11,784 bases of DNA, from NCBI GenBank assembly GCA_964647545.1, contig CAZYHS010000034.1, positions 1 to 11,784 of the forward strand, written 5' to 3'. The notes below the pieces were generated by a model. That model saw nothing but the letters and a program-made list of their open reading frames with translations, searched no databases and was not told where the DNA came from. Of the stretch, positions 1 through 7,468 are shown piece by piece; positions within the stretch are counted from its first letter, which is position 1; every line of letters begins with the position of its first letter. The stretch is from CAZYHS01 sp964647545. GTDB lineage: Bacteria > UBA10199 > GCA-002796325 > 1-14-0-20-49-13. A program made the translations under genes and the position numbers.

Positions 1-69
1 CCGGAGAGACTCGAACTCCCGACCCTCTGGTTCGAAGCCAGATGCTCTATCCAACTGAGCTACGGGCGC
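1..69 (-). tRNA. tRNA-Arg (anticodon TCG), 3' end cut by the window edge
   Basis: Read on the minus strand from 69 downward, the sequence folds as a tRNA. It has a 5' acceptor strand GCGCCCG, TA at positions 8-9, a D-arm GCTC/GAGC, an anticodon stem TCTGG/CCAGA around the loop CTTCGAA, and a T-arm GGGAG/CTCTC around TTCGAGT. The anticodon is TCG, which reads arginine CGA. The 3' acceptor strand begins CGG, as needed to pair with the 5' strand, but its last four bases, the discriminator and any CCA lie beyond base 1. It lies downstream of the dedA-like gene on the same strand. Confidence 0.94.
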
Positions 70-77
70 CTAAATTT

Positions 78-158
78 CGTGACTCGTGATTTGTGATCAG
101 TAAATAGTCGCGAATTACGAATTCTTAAACTATTTTAAACAACTTAAACGATTTAAAC
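78..158. repeat. degenerate short tandem repeats (CGTGATT-like heptamers, then TTAAAC every 9-10 bp)
   Basis: Between the tRNA-Arg and the end of the dedA-like gene, the DNA reads as imperfect 7-base units: CGTGACT, CGTGATT, TGTGATC, then after a slip CGAATTA and CGAATTC. This is followed by four TTAAAC copies starting at 125, 135, 144 and 153. The last copy contains the gene's stop codon. No coding potential is visible. No terminator-like hairpin is seen after the dedA-like gene. The tract could be a decayed heptanucleotide repeat or simply AT-rich spacer. Confidence 0.4.
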
Positions 159-782
159 CGTCTTTTGATTTCGCACATGGCCGATATGCCGCCAGATCCA
201 CCACACCGCGCCGGCGAGAATTAACACGCCGATTGCGGCGTCAAATTTATGAAAATATGTGCCTAGCGTGTTCCAATTGGCTCCCATTCTTTCGCCAACG
301 TAGGCCAAAGCATAGCACCACGGAAACGAGCCGACGAATGTGTAGATAACAAAGGGGGTGAATCTCATCTTTGAAATGCCGGCCGGCAAAGAAATAAATG
401 TGCGAACTACGGGTAATAGGCGCGAAAAAAATACAACGAACTGTCCATACTTTGAGAACCACCTGTCTGCCAGCTCAAGGTCGTGATGCGAAACCAGAAA
501 ATATTTGCCGTATTTCCAGACGAAGGCCCGTCCTCCGTAACGGCCGATTGCATAAGCGACTATCGAGCCGGCAACGCACCCCAAAGCGCCGGCCAAGGCG
601 CATCCAAACAAGGTGAATTGCCCCTGTGAAACCAAATAACCCGAGAACGGCATGATAATTTCGCTGGGTAGGGGAATGCAGGCCGATTCAATAGCCATCA
701 TAAGGCCTATTCCGAAATAACCAAGCGATGAAATTCCGGCAATAATGAATGAGGCCAAATAACCGATTAGATTTGCGATCAT
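153..782 (-). CDS. DedA-family integral membrane protein
   Basis: This 209-residue protein belongs to the DedA (SNARE-associated/VTT) family of inner-membrane proteins. Known members act in membrane homeostasis and lipid (undecaprenyl phosphate or phospholipid) translocation; the substrate of this copy is unknown. Two family signatures are visible. The first is the acidic re-entrant motif E32-S-A-C-I-P37-L-P39-S-E41. The second is F119-S-R121-L-L-P124-V-V-R127, followed by an LPAG turn. Hydrophobic segments lie at about 11-31, 42-80, 140-162 and 182-197, and the length is normal for the family. The ATG at 782 is the first start in frame and gives a complete N-terminus. No good Shine-Dalgarno precedes it (GCCGCCCCT). 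It is transcribed away from the tRNA-Lys and ompA side, so it stands alone apart from the tRNA-Arg downstream. Confidence 0.93.
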   Translation of the reverse strand: MIANLIGYLASFIIAGISSLGYFGIGLMMAIESACIPLPSEIIMPFSGYLVSQGQFTLFGCALAGALGCVAGSIVAYAIGRYGGRAFVWKYGKYFLVSHHDLELADRWFSKYGQFVVFFSRLLPVVRTFISLPAGISKMRFTPFVIYTFVGSFPWCYALAYVGERMGANWNTLGTYFHKFDAAIGVLILAGAVWWIWRHIGHVRNQKTV

Positions 783-899
783 AGGGGCGGCACTTTAAAC
801 GCTGGTCATGCAAGTCGCAACAAAAAAACCAACATTATGCTTGATTTTTAATTCAGATTGATTAAAAGGGCCGCGCTTTTTGAAAAGTCAAATAAGCAT

Positions 900-972
900 G
901 GGCGGCTAGCTCAACTGGCAGAGCAACAGACTCTTAATCTGTGGGTTCCGGGTTCGATTCCCGGGCCGCTCA
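900..972 (+). tRNA. tRNA-Lys (anticodon CTT)
   Basis: This is a complete 73-base cloverleaf. The acceptor strands GGGCGGC and GCCGCTC pair with one G-T pair. The D-arm is GCTC/GAGC, the anticodon stem is ACAGA/TCTGT around the loop CTCTTAA, and the T-arm is CCGGG/CCCGG around TTCGATT. The discriminator is A. The anticodon CTT reads lysine AAG. No CCA is encoded after the discriminator (the next bases are CAAG), so CCA must be added enzymatically. It lies 106 bp upstream of the ompA-like gene in the same direction, and co-transcription is possible. Confidence 0.97.
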
Positions 973-999
973 CAAGAAGTATAATGACCACAAAATTCA

Positions 1000-1027
1000 T
1001 TGACTTATCTCTCTTCTTAGTTAAACT
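1000..1027 (+). promoter_or_regulatory. possible housekeeping promoter for the ompA-like operon
   Basis: TTGACT at 1000-1005 matches the -35 consensus at five of six bases. TAAACT at 1022-1027 is a weak -10 (four of six) at 16-bp spacing. It would give an untranslated leader of about 45 bases before the ATG at 1079. The -10 is poor, so this is only the best candidate in the 106-bp gap after the tRNA-Lys. Read-through from the tRNA promoter is an alternative. Confidence 0.3.
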
Positions 1028-1078
1028 CCGACGCAAATTTCGCTTCAAAGAAAATCTCATAAATGGAGGCTTTCAGAC

Positions 1079-2467
1079 ATGTTCAACAGGCTAAAACTTT
1101 TTTCGCTGGTACTCATCGCTGCAGCCATAGCCGGCGCTTTGTTCCCGGCAACAGCGCAGGCGCGCTATCGCGAGGTGAATGCAATTATATTCAACCCGAC
1201 GACCGACGGCGGTAAGTTCATCACGGTTCATGAATCGCAAACGCTTCAGCAGTGGAAATTTAACGTCGGACTTTGGGGCGATTACGGTTACGAGCCTATG
1301 GAAATTCGCACGGCTGCCGGACGCCAGCCCGTAATCGACGATCTGCTTGTAGCAAATGTCAACGGCGCGGTCGGTTTTACCGATTGGTTCGAGGCCGGCG
1401 TTAATCTCCCTATCATTGCATGGGAAAAATGGGCCGATCCCGACGCAACTCCGCCGGTAAGGACAGAGACAAAGCACGGCCTTGGAGATGTCCGTCTCGA
1501 AATGAAGTTCAGACTGCTCGACATCGAGCGCTACAATGTCGGTATCGCATTGGTTCCGTTTGTAACTTTCCCCACGGTAACTAAGGGGCTGCAGTCTCAG
1601 CGCGTGCCGACCTCGGTCATTGCCAGCGGTTGGAGAAACGGTAAGTTCGTTTCAAATGAAGACTTCACAGGCGGCGGTAAATTGGTCATCGAAGGAAATA
1701 TTTACGATCGCGTCTGGCTCGCTTTGAACACCGGTTATCAGGCAATGCGCTATCGTCAGTATTTTGCGGCCAACCCCGACGCCTACATTGACGATCTTTT
1801 CCTGTTAAGCGGCGCTGCGCACATTCGCGCAACCGACCAGTGGAGATTTATCGCAGAACTCTACGCCGAAACTGTCGCTAAAAATATGTTTAAGAGCCAG
1901 AGACAAACGCCGGTCGAAGCTATCGGCGCGGTTCGCTGGCAGCCCGATATTTCGCCGGAGCTAAACGGCCTGACCTTTACGGTCGGCGGAGGGCGCGGAA
2001 TTATTTCACGCGGAGTAGGCGCTTCCGATTTTAGAGTATTTGCAGGTATCAACTACAGAAAACCGAGCATAGTCGAATTGCCGCCTCCGCCGCCGCCGGC
2101 AGAGGTTGAGGCCAAGGTCACCGAGAAGATCATTATAACTCAAAAGATACATTTTGAATTCAACAAGTCGAACATCAGGCCGATCTCTTACCCGATCCTC
2201 GACGACGTGGTCGAACTTATGAAACGCAATCCTTCGATCAAAAAGATCGAGATCGGCGGCCATTGCGACTGGATTGGTAGCGATGCATACAACTTAAAAC
2301 TGTCGCAACGACGCGCGCAGGCTGTTGTCGATTATCTTGTCAGCAAGGGGGTCGAACGCGATCGCCTTGTTGCCAAAGGATATGGAGAATCTGTTCCGAT
2401 CGCCGACAACAACACAACAGAAGGGCGTGCTAAGAACCGTCGCGTTGAATTTACAGTTCTTGAATAG
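1079..2467 (+). CDS. OmpA-like outer-membrane protein: beta-barrel plus peptidoglycan-binding domain
   Basis: This 462-residue exported protein probably anchors the outer membrane to peptidoglycan. Residues 1-28 form a Sec signal peptide ending in the cleavage motif A-Q-A before R29. Residues of about 30-330 are rich in alternating aromatic and polar strands, as in an outer-membrane barrel, but I cannot name the barrel family. A proline-rich linker (about 335-342) leads into an OmpA C-terminal domain starting near residue 350. That domain keeps the peptidoglycan-binding signature G394-H-C-D397-W-I-G400, Y404-N, L408-S-Q-R411-R412 and the closing N-R-R-V-E-F. D397 and R412 sit 15 residues apart, matching the diaminopimelate-binding pair of known OmpA domains. 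The usual Thr in GHTD is Cys396 here. GGAGG at 1065-1069 lies nine bases before the ATG and supports this start. It is the first gene of a probable five-gene operon; recG follows after 24 bp. Confidence 0.92.
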   Translation: MFNRLKLFSLVLIAAAIAGALFPATAQARYREVNAIIFNPTTDGGKFITVHESQTLQQWKFNVGLWGDYGYEPMEIRTAAGRQPVIDDLLVANVNGAVGFTDWFEAGVNLPIIAWEKWADPDATPPVRTETKHGLGDVRLEMKFRLLDIERYNVGIALVPFVTFPTVTKGLQSQRVPTSVIASGWRNGKFVSNEDFTGGGKLVIEGNIYDRVWLALNTGYQAMRYRQYFAANPDAYIDDLFLLSGAAHIRATDQWRFIAELYAETVAKNMFKSQRQTPVEAIGAVRWQPDISPELNGLTFTVGGGRGIISRGVGASDFRVFAGINYRKPSIVELPPPPPPAEVEAKVTEKIIITQKIHFEFNKSNIRPISYPILDDVVELMKRNPSIKKIEIGGHCDWIGSDAYNLKLSQRRAQAVVDYLVSKGVERDRLVAKGYGESVPIADNNTTEGRAKNRRVEFTVLE

Positions 2468-2491
2468 TCCAAAAGGACGGTCTAATCAGAA

Positions 2492-4585
2492 GTGTTTGAG
2501 CTTTCAACATCTGTCCAATATGTCAAGGGGGTCGGCCCGCGCATAGCAAGTCTCCTGCTAAACAGAGAGATTCGCACCGCGTACGACCTCCTTTTGCATT
2601 TCCCCGCCCGATACATCGACCGGCGTAACATCGCTTCAATTAAAGATGCCTTAGCCGGACCGCAGCGAACGGTTGTCGGTGAGGTTGTCACAAGCGGAGT
2701 ATCTTTCTTTGGAAAGAGGCGTTCTCGTATCTTTGAGGTCGTTATCGGCGACGGGACAGGGCTTGTCTCGGGCAAGTGGTTTCACTTTCATCCAAAATAC
2801 ATGGCTGCCCGATTTAAAAAAGGAACTCGCGTCATGTTTGCAGGTGACATGAGCCAATACGGAGCCATAAAACAGTTTGTCCATCCCGAAGTCGAGCTGC
2901 TTGATGACGAGTCAAATCCGGAAATGAGCGGCAGGGTGCTACCGATTTATCCGCTTACCGAAGGCATTTCGCAAAAAACTTTCAGAAAAATAATAAAAAA
3001 CGCCGTGGATAAATTTCATTCGTTGATAGTCGAACCTATCCCGCCTGTAATTTCTAAAAAGTTTGAATTGTGCAGTCTAAAAGAGGCGACTCATTATTTG
3101 CATCTCCCTCCGGCCGATGCAGATGTGGAGCTACTTAATTCATTCAGCTCGATTCAGCACCGGACGATAATTTTTTACGAATTTTTCATGCTTGAGCTTT
3201 CGTTGGCCATGCGAAGAGCGAAAACAACAAAAGAGGCCGGCACCTCATTCACTTTTAGCGAAGAGCTCTATTCGAAGTTTAAATCGATTCTTCCTTTCGA
3301 ATTGACCGCCGCCCAGCAACGGGTCGTTTTAGAAATCGCCGCCGATATGAAAAATCCTCATCCTATGCAACGCCTCCTTCAAGGTGACGTCGGCAGCGGA
3401 AAAACGGTGGTGGCTCTAGCCGCGGCGCTTCAAGCCATTAATTGCGGCTACCAGACTGCATTTATGGCTCCGACGGAAATTCTGGCGGAACAACACTTTA
3501 CAACAATTTCGAAACTTGCGGAGACGCTTGGGGCTCGTGTCGCTCTTCTGACGGCCAACGTAAAGGGGGCCGAAAGAAAAGAAGTCTATGATAAGATCGC
3601 GCGCGGAGATATCGACATTGTCGTGGGCACGCACGCCGTGATCCAATCCGAGGTCGTCTTTAAAAAACTCGGACTTGCTGTAATTGACGAGCAGCACCGA
3701 TTCGGTGTCCGTCAAAGGCTTGCGCTCTCTAAAAAAGGTTGTAACCCCGATATTCTTGTCATGACTGCGACGCCGATCCCGCGCACGCTTGCCATGACGC
3801 TTTACGGCGATCTCGAGATATCTACGATCGACCAGATGCCGTCCGGCAGAAAGCCGGTCGTAACAAAGGTCTATTCCGATAACGAAACTCAGAGGCTCCA
3901 CAGCGGCATGAGAAAGGAACTCGAGCGGGGCCATCAGATCTACGTTGTCTATCCGCTTATAGAAGAATCAGAAAAACTCGATCTTAAAAACGCAACGGAG
4001 ATGTCGGCCGAACTTGCAAAGATCTTCGAACCACAGTGGAAGGTCGCGCTTTTGCACGGCAGAATGAAGTCTGAAGAAAAAGAACGAATCATGCGCGATT
4101 TTAAGTCCGGCAAGATAAATATGCTCGTTGCAACCTCGGTGGTTGAAGTCGGCGTGGACGTGCCAAACGCAACTGTCATGGTGATCGAGCATGCAGAGCG
4201 GTTCGGGCTTGCGCAACTGCATCAGCTTAGAGGGCGCGTGGGGCGTGGCGACGAACAATCGTATTGCATTTTGATTGTTTCAGGCCCCGCCGGAGAAGAG
4301 GCGAAGCGCAGATTGAACATCATGGCGCAAACCTGTGACGGGTTTAAAATTGCGGAAGAGGATCTTTCCATTAGAGGCCCCGGAGAATTTCTCGGAACTC
4401 GCCAATCCGGCATTCCCGAGTTTCGTGTGGCCGACCTTGTGCGCGACGTCGGGCTTTTGCAAAAGGCCAGACAGGCGGCTTTCGAGGTCATCAGCAAGGA
4501 CCCCGATCTCAAACTTGCGGAGCATCAAACTCTAGTAAATGATTTTAAAGCAAAAGGGAGGCTCGACCTTGGATCGGTTGCCTAA
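2492..4585 (+). CDS. recG: ATP-dependent DNA helicase RecG
   Basis: RecG is a superfamily 2 helicase that remodels stalled forks and branched recombination intermediates. At 697 residues this copy is full length (E. coli RecG has 693). The N-terminal wedge domain opens with V-K-G-V-G-P and a following LLLHFPARYIDRR segment. The helicase core has Walker A G298-D-V-G-S-G-K304-T305 and motif II D399-E-Q-H402, then MTATPIPRTLAMT and the late motifs ATSVVEVGVDVP and QLRGRVGRG. The C-terminus keeps the family sequence around EEDLSIRGPGEFLGTRQSG. The start is GTG at 2492, because a stop codon lies in frame at 2483-2485 and the wedge motif begins only 11 codons in. AAGGACGG (2473-2480) is the likely, slightly distant ribosome site. 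The end overlaps lipA by 17 bp, suggesting translational coupling. Confidence 0.97.
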   Translation: MFELSTSVQYVKGVGPRIASLLLNREIRTAYDLLLHFPARYIDRRNIASIKDALAGPQRTVVGEVVTSGVSFFGKRRSRIFEVVIGDGTGLVSGKWFHFHPKYMAARFKKGTRVMFAGDMSQYGAIKQFVHPEVELLDDESNPEMSGRVLPIYPLTEGISQKTFRKIIKNAVDKFHSLIVEPIPPVISKKFELCSLKEATHYLHLPPADADVELLNSFSSIQHRTIIFYEFFMLELSLAMRRAKTTKEAGTSFTFSEELYSKFKSILPFELTAAQQRVVLEIAADMKNPHPMQRLLQGDVGSGKTVVALAAALQAINCGYQTAFMAPTEILAEQHFTTISKLAETLGARVALLTANVKGAERKEVYDKIARGDIDIVVGTHAVIQSEVVFKKLGLAVIDEQHRFGVRQRLALSKKGCNPDILVMTATPIPRTLAMTLYGDLEISTIDQMPSGRKPVVTKVYSDNETQRLHSGMRKELERGHQIYVVYPLIEESEKLDLKNATEMSAELAKIFEPQWKVALLHGRMKSEEKERIMRDFKSGKINMLVATSVVEVGVDVPNATVMVIEHAERFGLAQLHQLRGRVGRGDEQSYCILIVSGPAGEEAKRRLNIMAQTCDGFKIAEEDLSIRGPGEFLGTRQSGIPEFRVADLVRDVGLLQKARQAAFEVISKDPDLKLAEHQTLVNDFKAKGRLDLGSVA
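4556..4561 (+). promoter_or_regulatory. ribosome binding site that fixes the lipA start at TTG 4569
   Basis: GGGAGG lies inside the last codons of recG, seven bases before TTG 4569-4571, which is ideal spacing. The alternative in-frame ATG at 4539 has no purine-rich site before it (CTCTAGTAA). Confidence 0.75.
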
Positions 4586-5444
4586 AAAAAGGGTATTTCC
4601 GGCTGGGCCGGAGCTTCGCGCGATGAAATCAAAATTGCGCGCTAAGTGTCTGCACACGGTCTGTGAAGAGGCGCGCTGTCCAAATATCGGAGAGTGCTTC
4701 GCAAAAGGAACGGCCACATTCATGATACTTGGGAAGGTTTGCACAAGATCGTGCCGATTTTGCGGAGTTGCAAATATTTCAGGCAGCGAAATTTCGCCGC
4801 CGGACGTTAATGAACCGGCGGAAGTCGCAAAAATGGTGAACGAGCTCGGACTTGCACACGTGGTCATAACATCTGTGACAAGGGACGATCTCGAAGACGA
4901 AGGAGCCTCGCAATTTGCAGCTACGATAAACGAGATCAGAAGGGTGCGTCCGGTAGAAACCCCGTCCATCGAGGTTTTAACGCCAGACTTTAACGGTCGA
5001 AAAGAACTTATCGACCTTGTCTGCAATTGCGCTCCGGAGGTCTTCAATCATAACATCGAAACCGTAAAACGGCTTTCAACGACGATAAGATCAAAGGCCG
5101 ATTACGAAAGATCGTTGAGTGTTTTAAAATATGTCGGCGACAATTTCCCCAATATCGTGGTAAAAAGCGGCGTCATGGTCGGGCTTGGCGAGACAAAAGA
5201 AGAAGTCGTTGAAACGCTTCGCGACCTGTGCAATGCTGGATGTTCGATAGTCACGATCGGCCAATATTTTGCCCCGTCAAAGGCCAACGCAAATGTTGAA
5301 AAATTTTACACCGACGACGAGTTTGATTATTTCAAAAAGAAGGGCGAAGAGGCCGGCATCAAATATGTCTTTAGCGGCAGGTTCGTTAGGAGCTCGTACC
5401 TTGCCGACGAAGCGCTAAACTTTACAAAGAAACAGGAGCTATAA
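4569..5444 (+). CDS. lipA: lipoyl synthase (radical SAM, sulfur insertion)
   Basis: LipA inserts two sulfur atoms into octanoyl groups bound to lipoyl domains, making the lipoyl cofactor of 2-oxoacid dehydrogenases and the glycine cleavage system. From TTG 4569 the protein has 291 residues and opens LDRLPKKRVF, where LipA proteins normally begin. The auxiliary cluster motif C32-x4-C37-x5-C43 (CEEARCPNIGEC) and the radical-SAM motif C58-T-R-S-C62-R-F-C65 are both intact. F-N-H-N-I-E and the C-terminal R-S-S-Y, whose serine ligates the auxiliary cluster, are also present. A longer start at ATG 4539 adds ten residues but lacks a ribosome site. The gene overlaps recG by 17 bp and abuts glpX with no gap. 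No lipB or ligase gene is in the window, so the octanoyl donor route is unknown. Confidence 0.96.
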   Translation: MDRLPKKRVFPAGPELRAMKSKLRAKCLHTVCEEARCPNIGECFAKGTATFMILGKVCTRSCRFCGVANISGSEISPPDVNEPAEVAKMVNELGLAHVVITSVTRDDLEDEGASQFAATINEIRRVRPVETPSIEVLTPDFNGRKELIDLVCNCAPEVFNHNIETVKRLSTTIRSKADYERSLSVLKYVGDNFPNIVVKSGVMVGLGETKEEVVETLRDLCNAGCSIVTIGQYFAPSKANANVEKFYTDDEFDYFKKKGEEAGIKYVFSGRFVRSSYLADEALNFTKKQEL

Positions 5445-6425
5445 ATGGACAGAAATCTTGCGCTTGAAATGATAAGAGTCACCGAAGCAGCCGCAATCGC
5501 CGCAGCCAGAGTCATGGGTCGCGGAGACGAAAATCTCGCCGATCAGGTCGCCGTCAACGCAATGAGGCGCGCGTTGGCCGAGCTTAACATGCGCGGCACG
5601 GTCGTAATCGGCGAAGGCGAACGCGACGAAGCTCCGATGCTCTACATCGGCGAACAGGTCGGGTTGTGGAGAGATTGTGACCCCGAAGTCGATATCGCTT
5701 TGGATCCGCTTGAAGGAACAACGATAACCGCGCGCGGCGACATGAACGCGCTGGCGGTCATAGCGTGCGCAGAAAAAGGCGGTTTTTTAAACGCCCCCGA
5801 CACCTACATGGAAAAGATCGCCGTCGGTCCTGCGGCAAAGGGTGTCGTAAATCTTAAATTGAGCGCATCGGAAAACCTCCGGCAGGTCGCGCGTGTAAAA
5901 AACTGCGAAGTCCGCGACCTAACGGTCGTTATTTTAGACAGGCCAAGACATGAGCAGCTCATCACCGAGGTTCGCAACGCCGGCGCAAGAATCCGCCTTA
6001 TAAGGGACGGCGACGTTTCAGCCGCGATCGCTACGTGCCGCGAATCTAGCGGAGTCGATATGCTTATCGGCACCGGCGGAGCTCCGGAAGGCGTTCTTTC
6101 GGCGGCGGCGCTTAAATGTATGGGTGGCGATATGCAAGGCCGGCTTGCCTTCCGTAACGACGACGAACGTACTCGCGCCAAAGCCATGGGAATCACCGAC
6201 CTAGATAAGATCTATCAGCTTGACGAGCTTGCCCGCGGGAGCGTCATGTTTGCAACAACAGGTGTCACCGACGGCGATTTCCTTAAAGGAGTCGTCTTCT
6301 TTGGCGGCGGCGCAAAAACAACATCTGTCGTTATGAGAAGCGAAACCGGAACGGTTCGATTCATAGAAGCTCACCACGATTTCAAGAAAAAACCGAAGTA
6401 CAGCTGGGAAGAAAATAATAAATAG
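5445..6425 (+). CDS. glpX: fructose-1,6-bisphosphatase class II (GlpX)
   Basis: GlpX is a metal-dependent phosphatase that converts fructose 1,6-bisphosphate to fructose 6-phosphate in gluconeogenesis. In some lineages it also hydrolyses sedoheptulose 1,7-bisphosphate. The 326 residues span the whole family length. Visible active-site elements are G56-E57-G-E59-R-D-E, equivalent to the E. coli E57 region, and the metal-binding D87-P-L-E90-G-T-T. Conserved GTGGAPEGVLSAAALKCMGG and TTGVTDGDFLKGV segments follow. The ATG comes directly after the lipA stop, and AGGAG at 5434-5438 lies six bases upstream. It is probably co-translated with lipA and rpoH, which follows after 8 bp. No class I enzyme or other glycolytic gene lies nearby, so whether the enzyme is gluconeogenic or dual-function cannot be told. 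Confidence 0.97.
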   Translation: MDRNLALEMIRVTEAAAIAAARVMGRGDENLADQVAVNAMRRALAELNMRGTVVIGEGERDEAPMLYIGEQVGLWRDCDPEVDIALDPLEGTTITARGDMNALAVIACAEKGGFLNAPDTYMEKIAVGPAAKGVVNLKLSASENLRQVARVKNCEVRDLTVVILDRPRHEQLITEVRNAGARIRLIRDGDVSAAIATCRESSGVDMLIGTGGAPEGVLSAAALKCMGGDMQGRLAFRNDDERTRAKAMGITDLDKIYQLDELARGSVMFATTGVTDGDFLKGVVFFGGGAKTTSVVMRSETGTVRFIEAHHDFKKKPKYSWEENNK

Positions 6426-6433
6426 TTTCGGCC

Positions 6434-7339
6434 ATGACCAACGAATTTCCCAAAAGAGAAAATGAGATCTTTCTGCCGGAGGTGCGCCACGAGTCAGCCA
6501 GTCAGCTCGTTCCGGTCGATCCTTTAAAGGCCTATTTAAACGAGATCCAAAAATATCCCATTCTCACAGAAGAGGAAGAACGCGAACTGGCGACAAAATA
6601 CCATCGCGACGGCGACGTCGAAGCCGCCAAAAAACTTGTGACGTCTCACCTGAGGCTGGTTGTGAAGATCGCGCTGGAATATCGCAGCGCCTATCACAAC
6701 ATGCTCGACCTTGTCGGCGAAGGGAACGTCGGGCTTATGCACGCTGTGAAAAAGTTCGATCCTGATAAGGGTTCCAGACTATCCACTTATGCGACATGGT
6801 GGATCAAGTCTTATATTCTTAAGTATATTTTGGATAATTTCAGGCTCATTAAGATCGGGACTACCAAAAATCAGCGCAAACTCTTTTATCATCTGATTCA
6901 GGAGAAGCAAAAGATAGAACAGATGGGTTATTATGCCGATTCAAAGATGCTTTCCAAGCAACTCGGCGTCGCGGTCGGTGAAGTCGAAGAAATGTCCAAG
7001 CGCTTGAGTCAGCCGGAACTCGGGCTGCAAACTCCGGTGTCAAACGAGCCAAAGTCGGCGCTCTTGGAGGATTTTATCGCCGACGACGACGTGCCGATCG
7101 ACGAAAAACTTTCACAGCAGCAGATAAGCGACACGCTAAAGGAGAAGCTGGAGAAGTTTTCCGGCGAACTTAAGGATCGCGACCGGAAAATTCTGCATGA
7201 AAGGCTATTGTCTGAAGTCCCGTTGACATTGCAGGAAATAGCGGACGAATACGGCATTTCCAAAGAGAGGGCCAGACAGATAGAGGCCCGACTTATAGAC
7301 AAGTTAAAGGACTACCTTAAGGACTTTAAACCGGCTTAA
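6434..7339 (+). CDS. rpoH: RNA polymerase sigma-32 (heat-shock) factor
   Basis: This 301-residue sigma-70-family protein lacks region 1.1 and has RpoH length (E. coli RpoH has 284). Region 1.2/2 starts at D29-P-L-K-A-Y-L. It contains the core-binding stretch LDLVGEGNVGLMHAVKKFD and the -10 recognition part RLSTYATWWIKSYI. The RpoH box follows as N146-Q-R-K-L-F-Y-H153; the E. coli form is QRKLFFNLR. This is the main reason for calling sigma-32 rather than another group 2-3 sigma. Region 4.2 holds a helix-turn-helix at about 264-289 (LTLQEIADEYGISKERARQIEAR). The ATG sits 8 bp after the glpX stop with no clear Shine-Dalgarno, so coupling with glpX translation is likely. It is the last gene of the run that begins at the ompA-like gene. 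No autonomous promoter is visible in the 8-bp gap. Confidence 0.94.
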   Translation: MTNEFPKRENEIFLPEVRHESASQLVPVDPLKAYLNEIQKYPILTEEEERELATKYHRDGDVEAAKKLVTSHLRLVVKIALEYRSAYHNMLDLVGEGNVGLMHAVKKFDPDKGSRLSTYATWWIKSYILKYILDNFRLIKIGTTKNQRKLFYHLIQEKQKIEQMGYYADSKMLSKQLGVAVGEVEEMSKRLSQPELGLQTPVSNEPKSALLEDFIADDDVPIDEKLSQQQISDTLKEKLEKFSGELKDRDRKILHERLLSEVPLTLQEIADEYGISKERARQIEARLIDKLKDYLKDFKPA

Positions 7340-7369
7340 AAGCCACATAGAAGCTCTCCGTTGCCCAAA

Positions 7370-7381
7370 ATGGATATCCAT
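7370..7381. promoter_or_regulatory. 12-bp perfect palindrome, possible operator
   Basis: ATGGATATCCAT is a perfect dyad in the 129-bp gap between rpoH and the small lipoprotein gene. It lies 43 bp upstream of the GCAACTTT box. It could bind a dimeric regulator, but a 12-bp palindrome can also arise by chance. No second copy was noticed in the window. Confidence 0.25.
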
Positions 7382-7423
7382 ACCAAGTCGCATAAGAGGT
7401 ATTATGTTAAATAGCTTATTTTA

Positions 7424-7450
7424 GCAACTTTTGACTTTTTCTGCCGATAA
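7424..7450 (+). promoter_or_regulatory. FliA (sigma-28)-like promoter, copy A
   Basis: GCAACTTT (7424-7431), 11 bases, then GCCGATAA (7443-7450). The second half is identical to the sigma-28 -10 consensus, and the 11-base spacer equals that of TAAAGTTT-N11-GCCGATAA. The -35 half matches at five of eight positions. The same element in the same register occurs at 8026-8052. Transcription would start near 7456, right at the GGAGG (7458-7462) of the downstream lipoprotein gene, giving a very short leader. No flagellar gene is in the window, so the sigma assignment rests on consensus only. Confidence 0.5.
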
Positions 7451-7468
7451 CCTATTTGGAGGCTTTGT

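Noticed and set aside
864..882. AAAAG...CTTTTT possible terminator before the tRNA-Lys
   Set aside because: Only five weak base pairs around a GC-rich loop that does not pair further. No plus-strand gene upstream in the window needs a terminator here.
858..1094. 78-codon plus-strand open frame across the tRNA-Lys gene
   Set aside because: It reads straight through the complete tRNA and its product has no plausible features; it is a chance frame.
2078..2100. CCG-rich triplet tract in the ompA-like gene
   Set aside because: It simply encodes the proline-rich linker between the barrel and the peptidoglycan-binding domain.
6875..7339. Possibility that the sigma factor is another group 2-3 sigma rather than RpoH
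   Set aside because: The QRKLF(Y) box, the absence of region 1.1 and the length together favour sigma-32.
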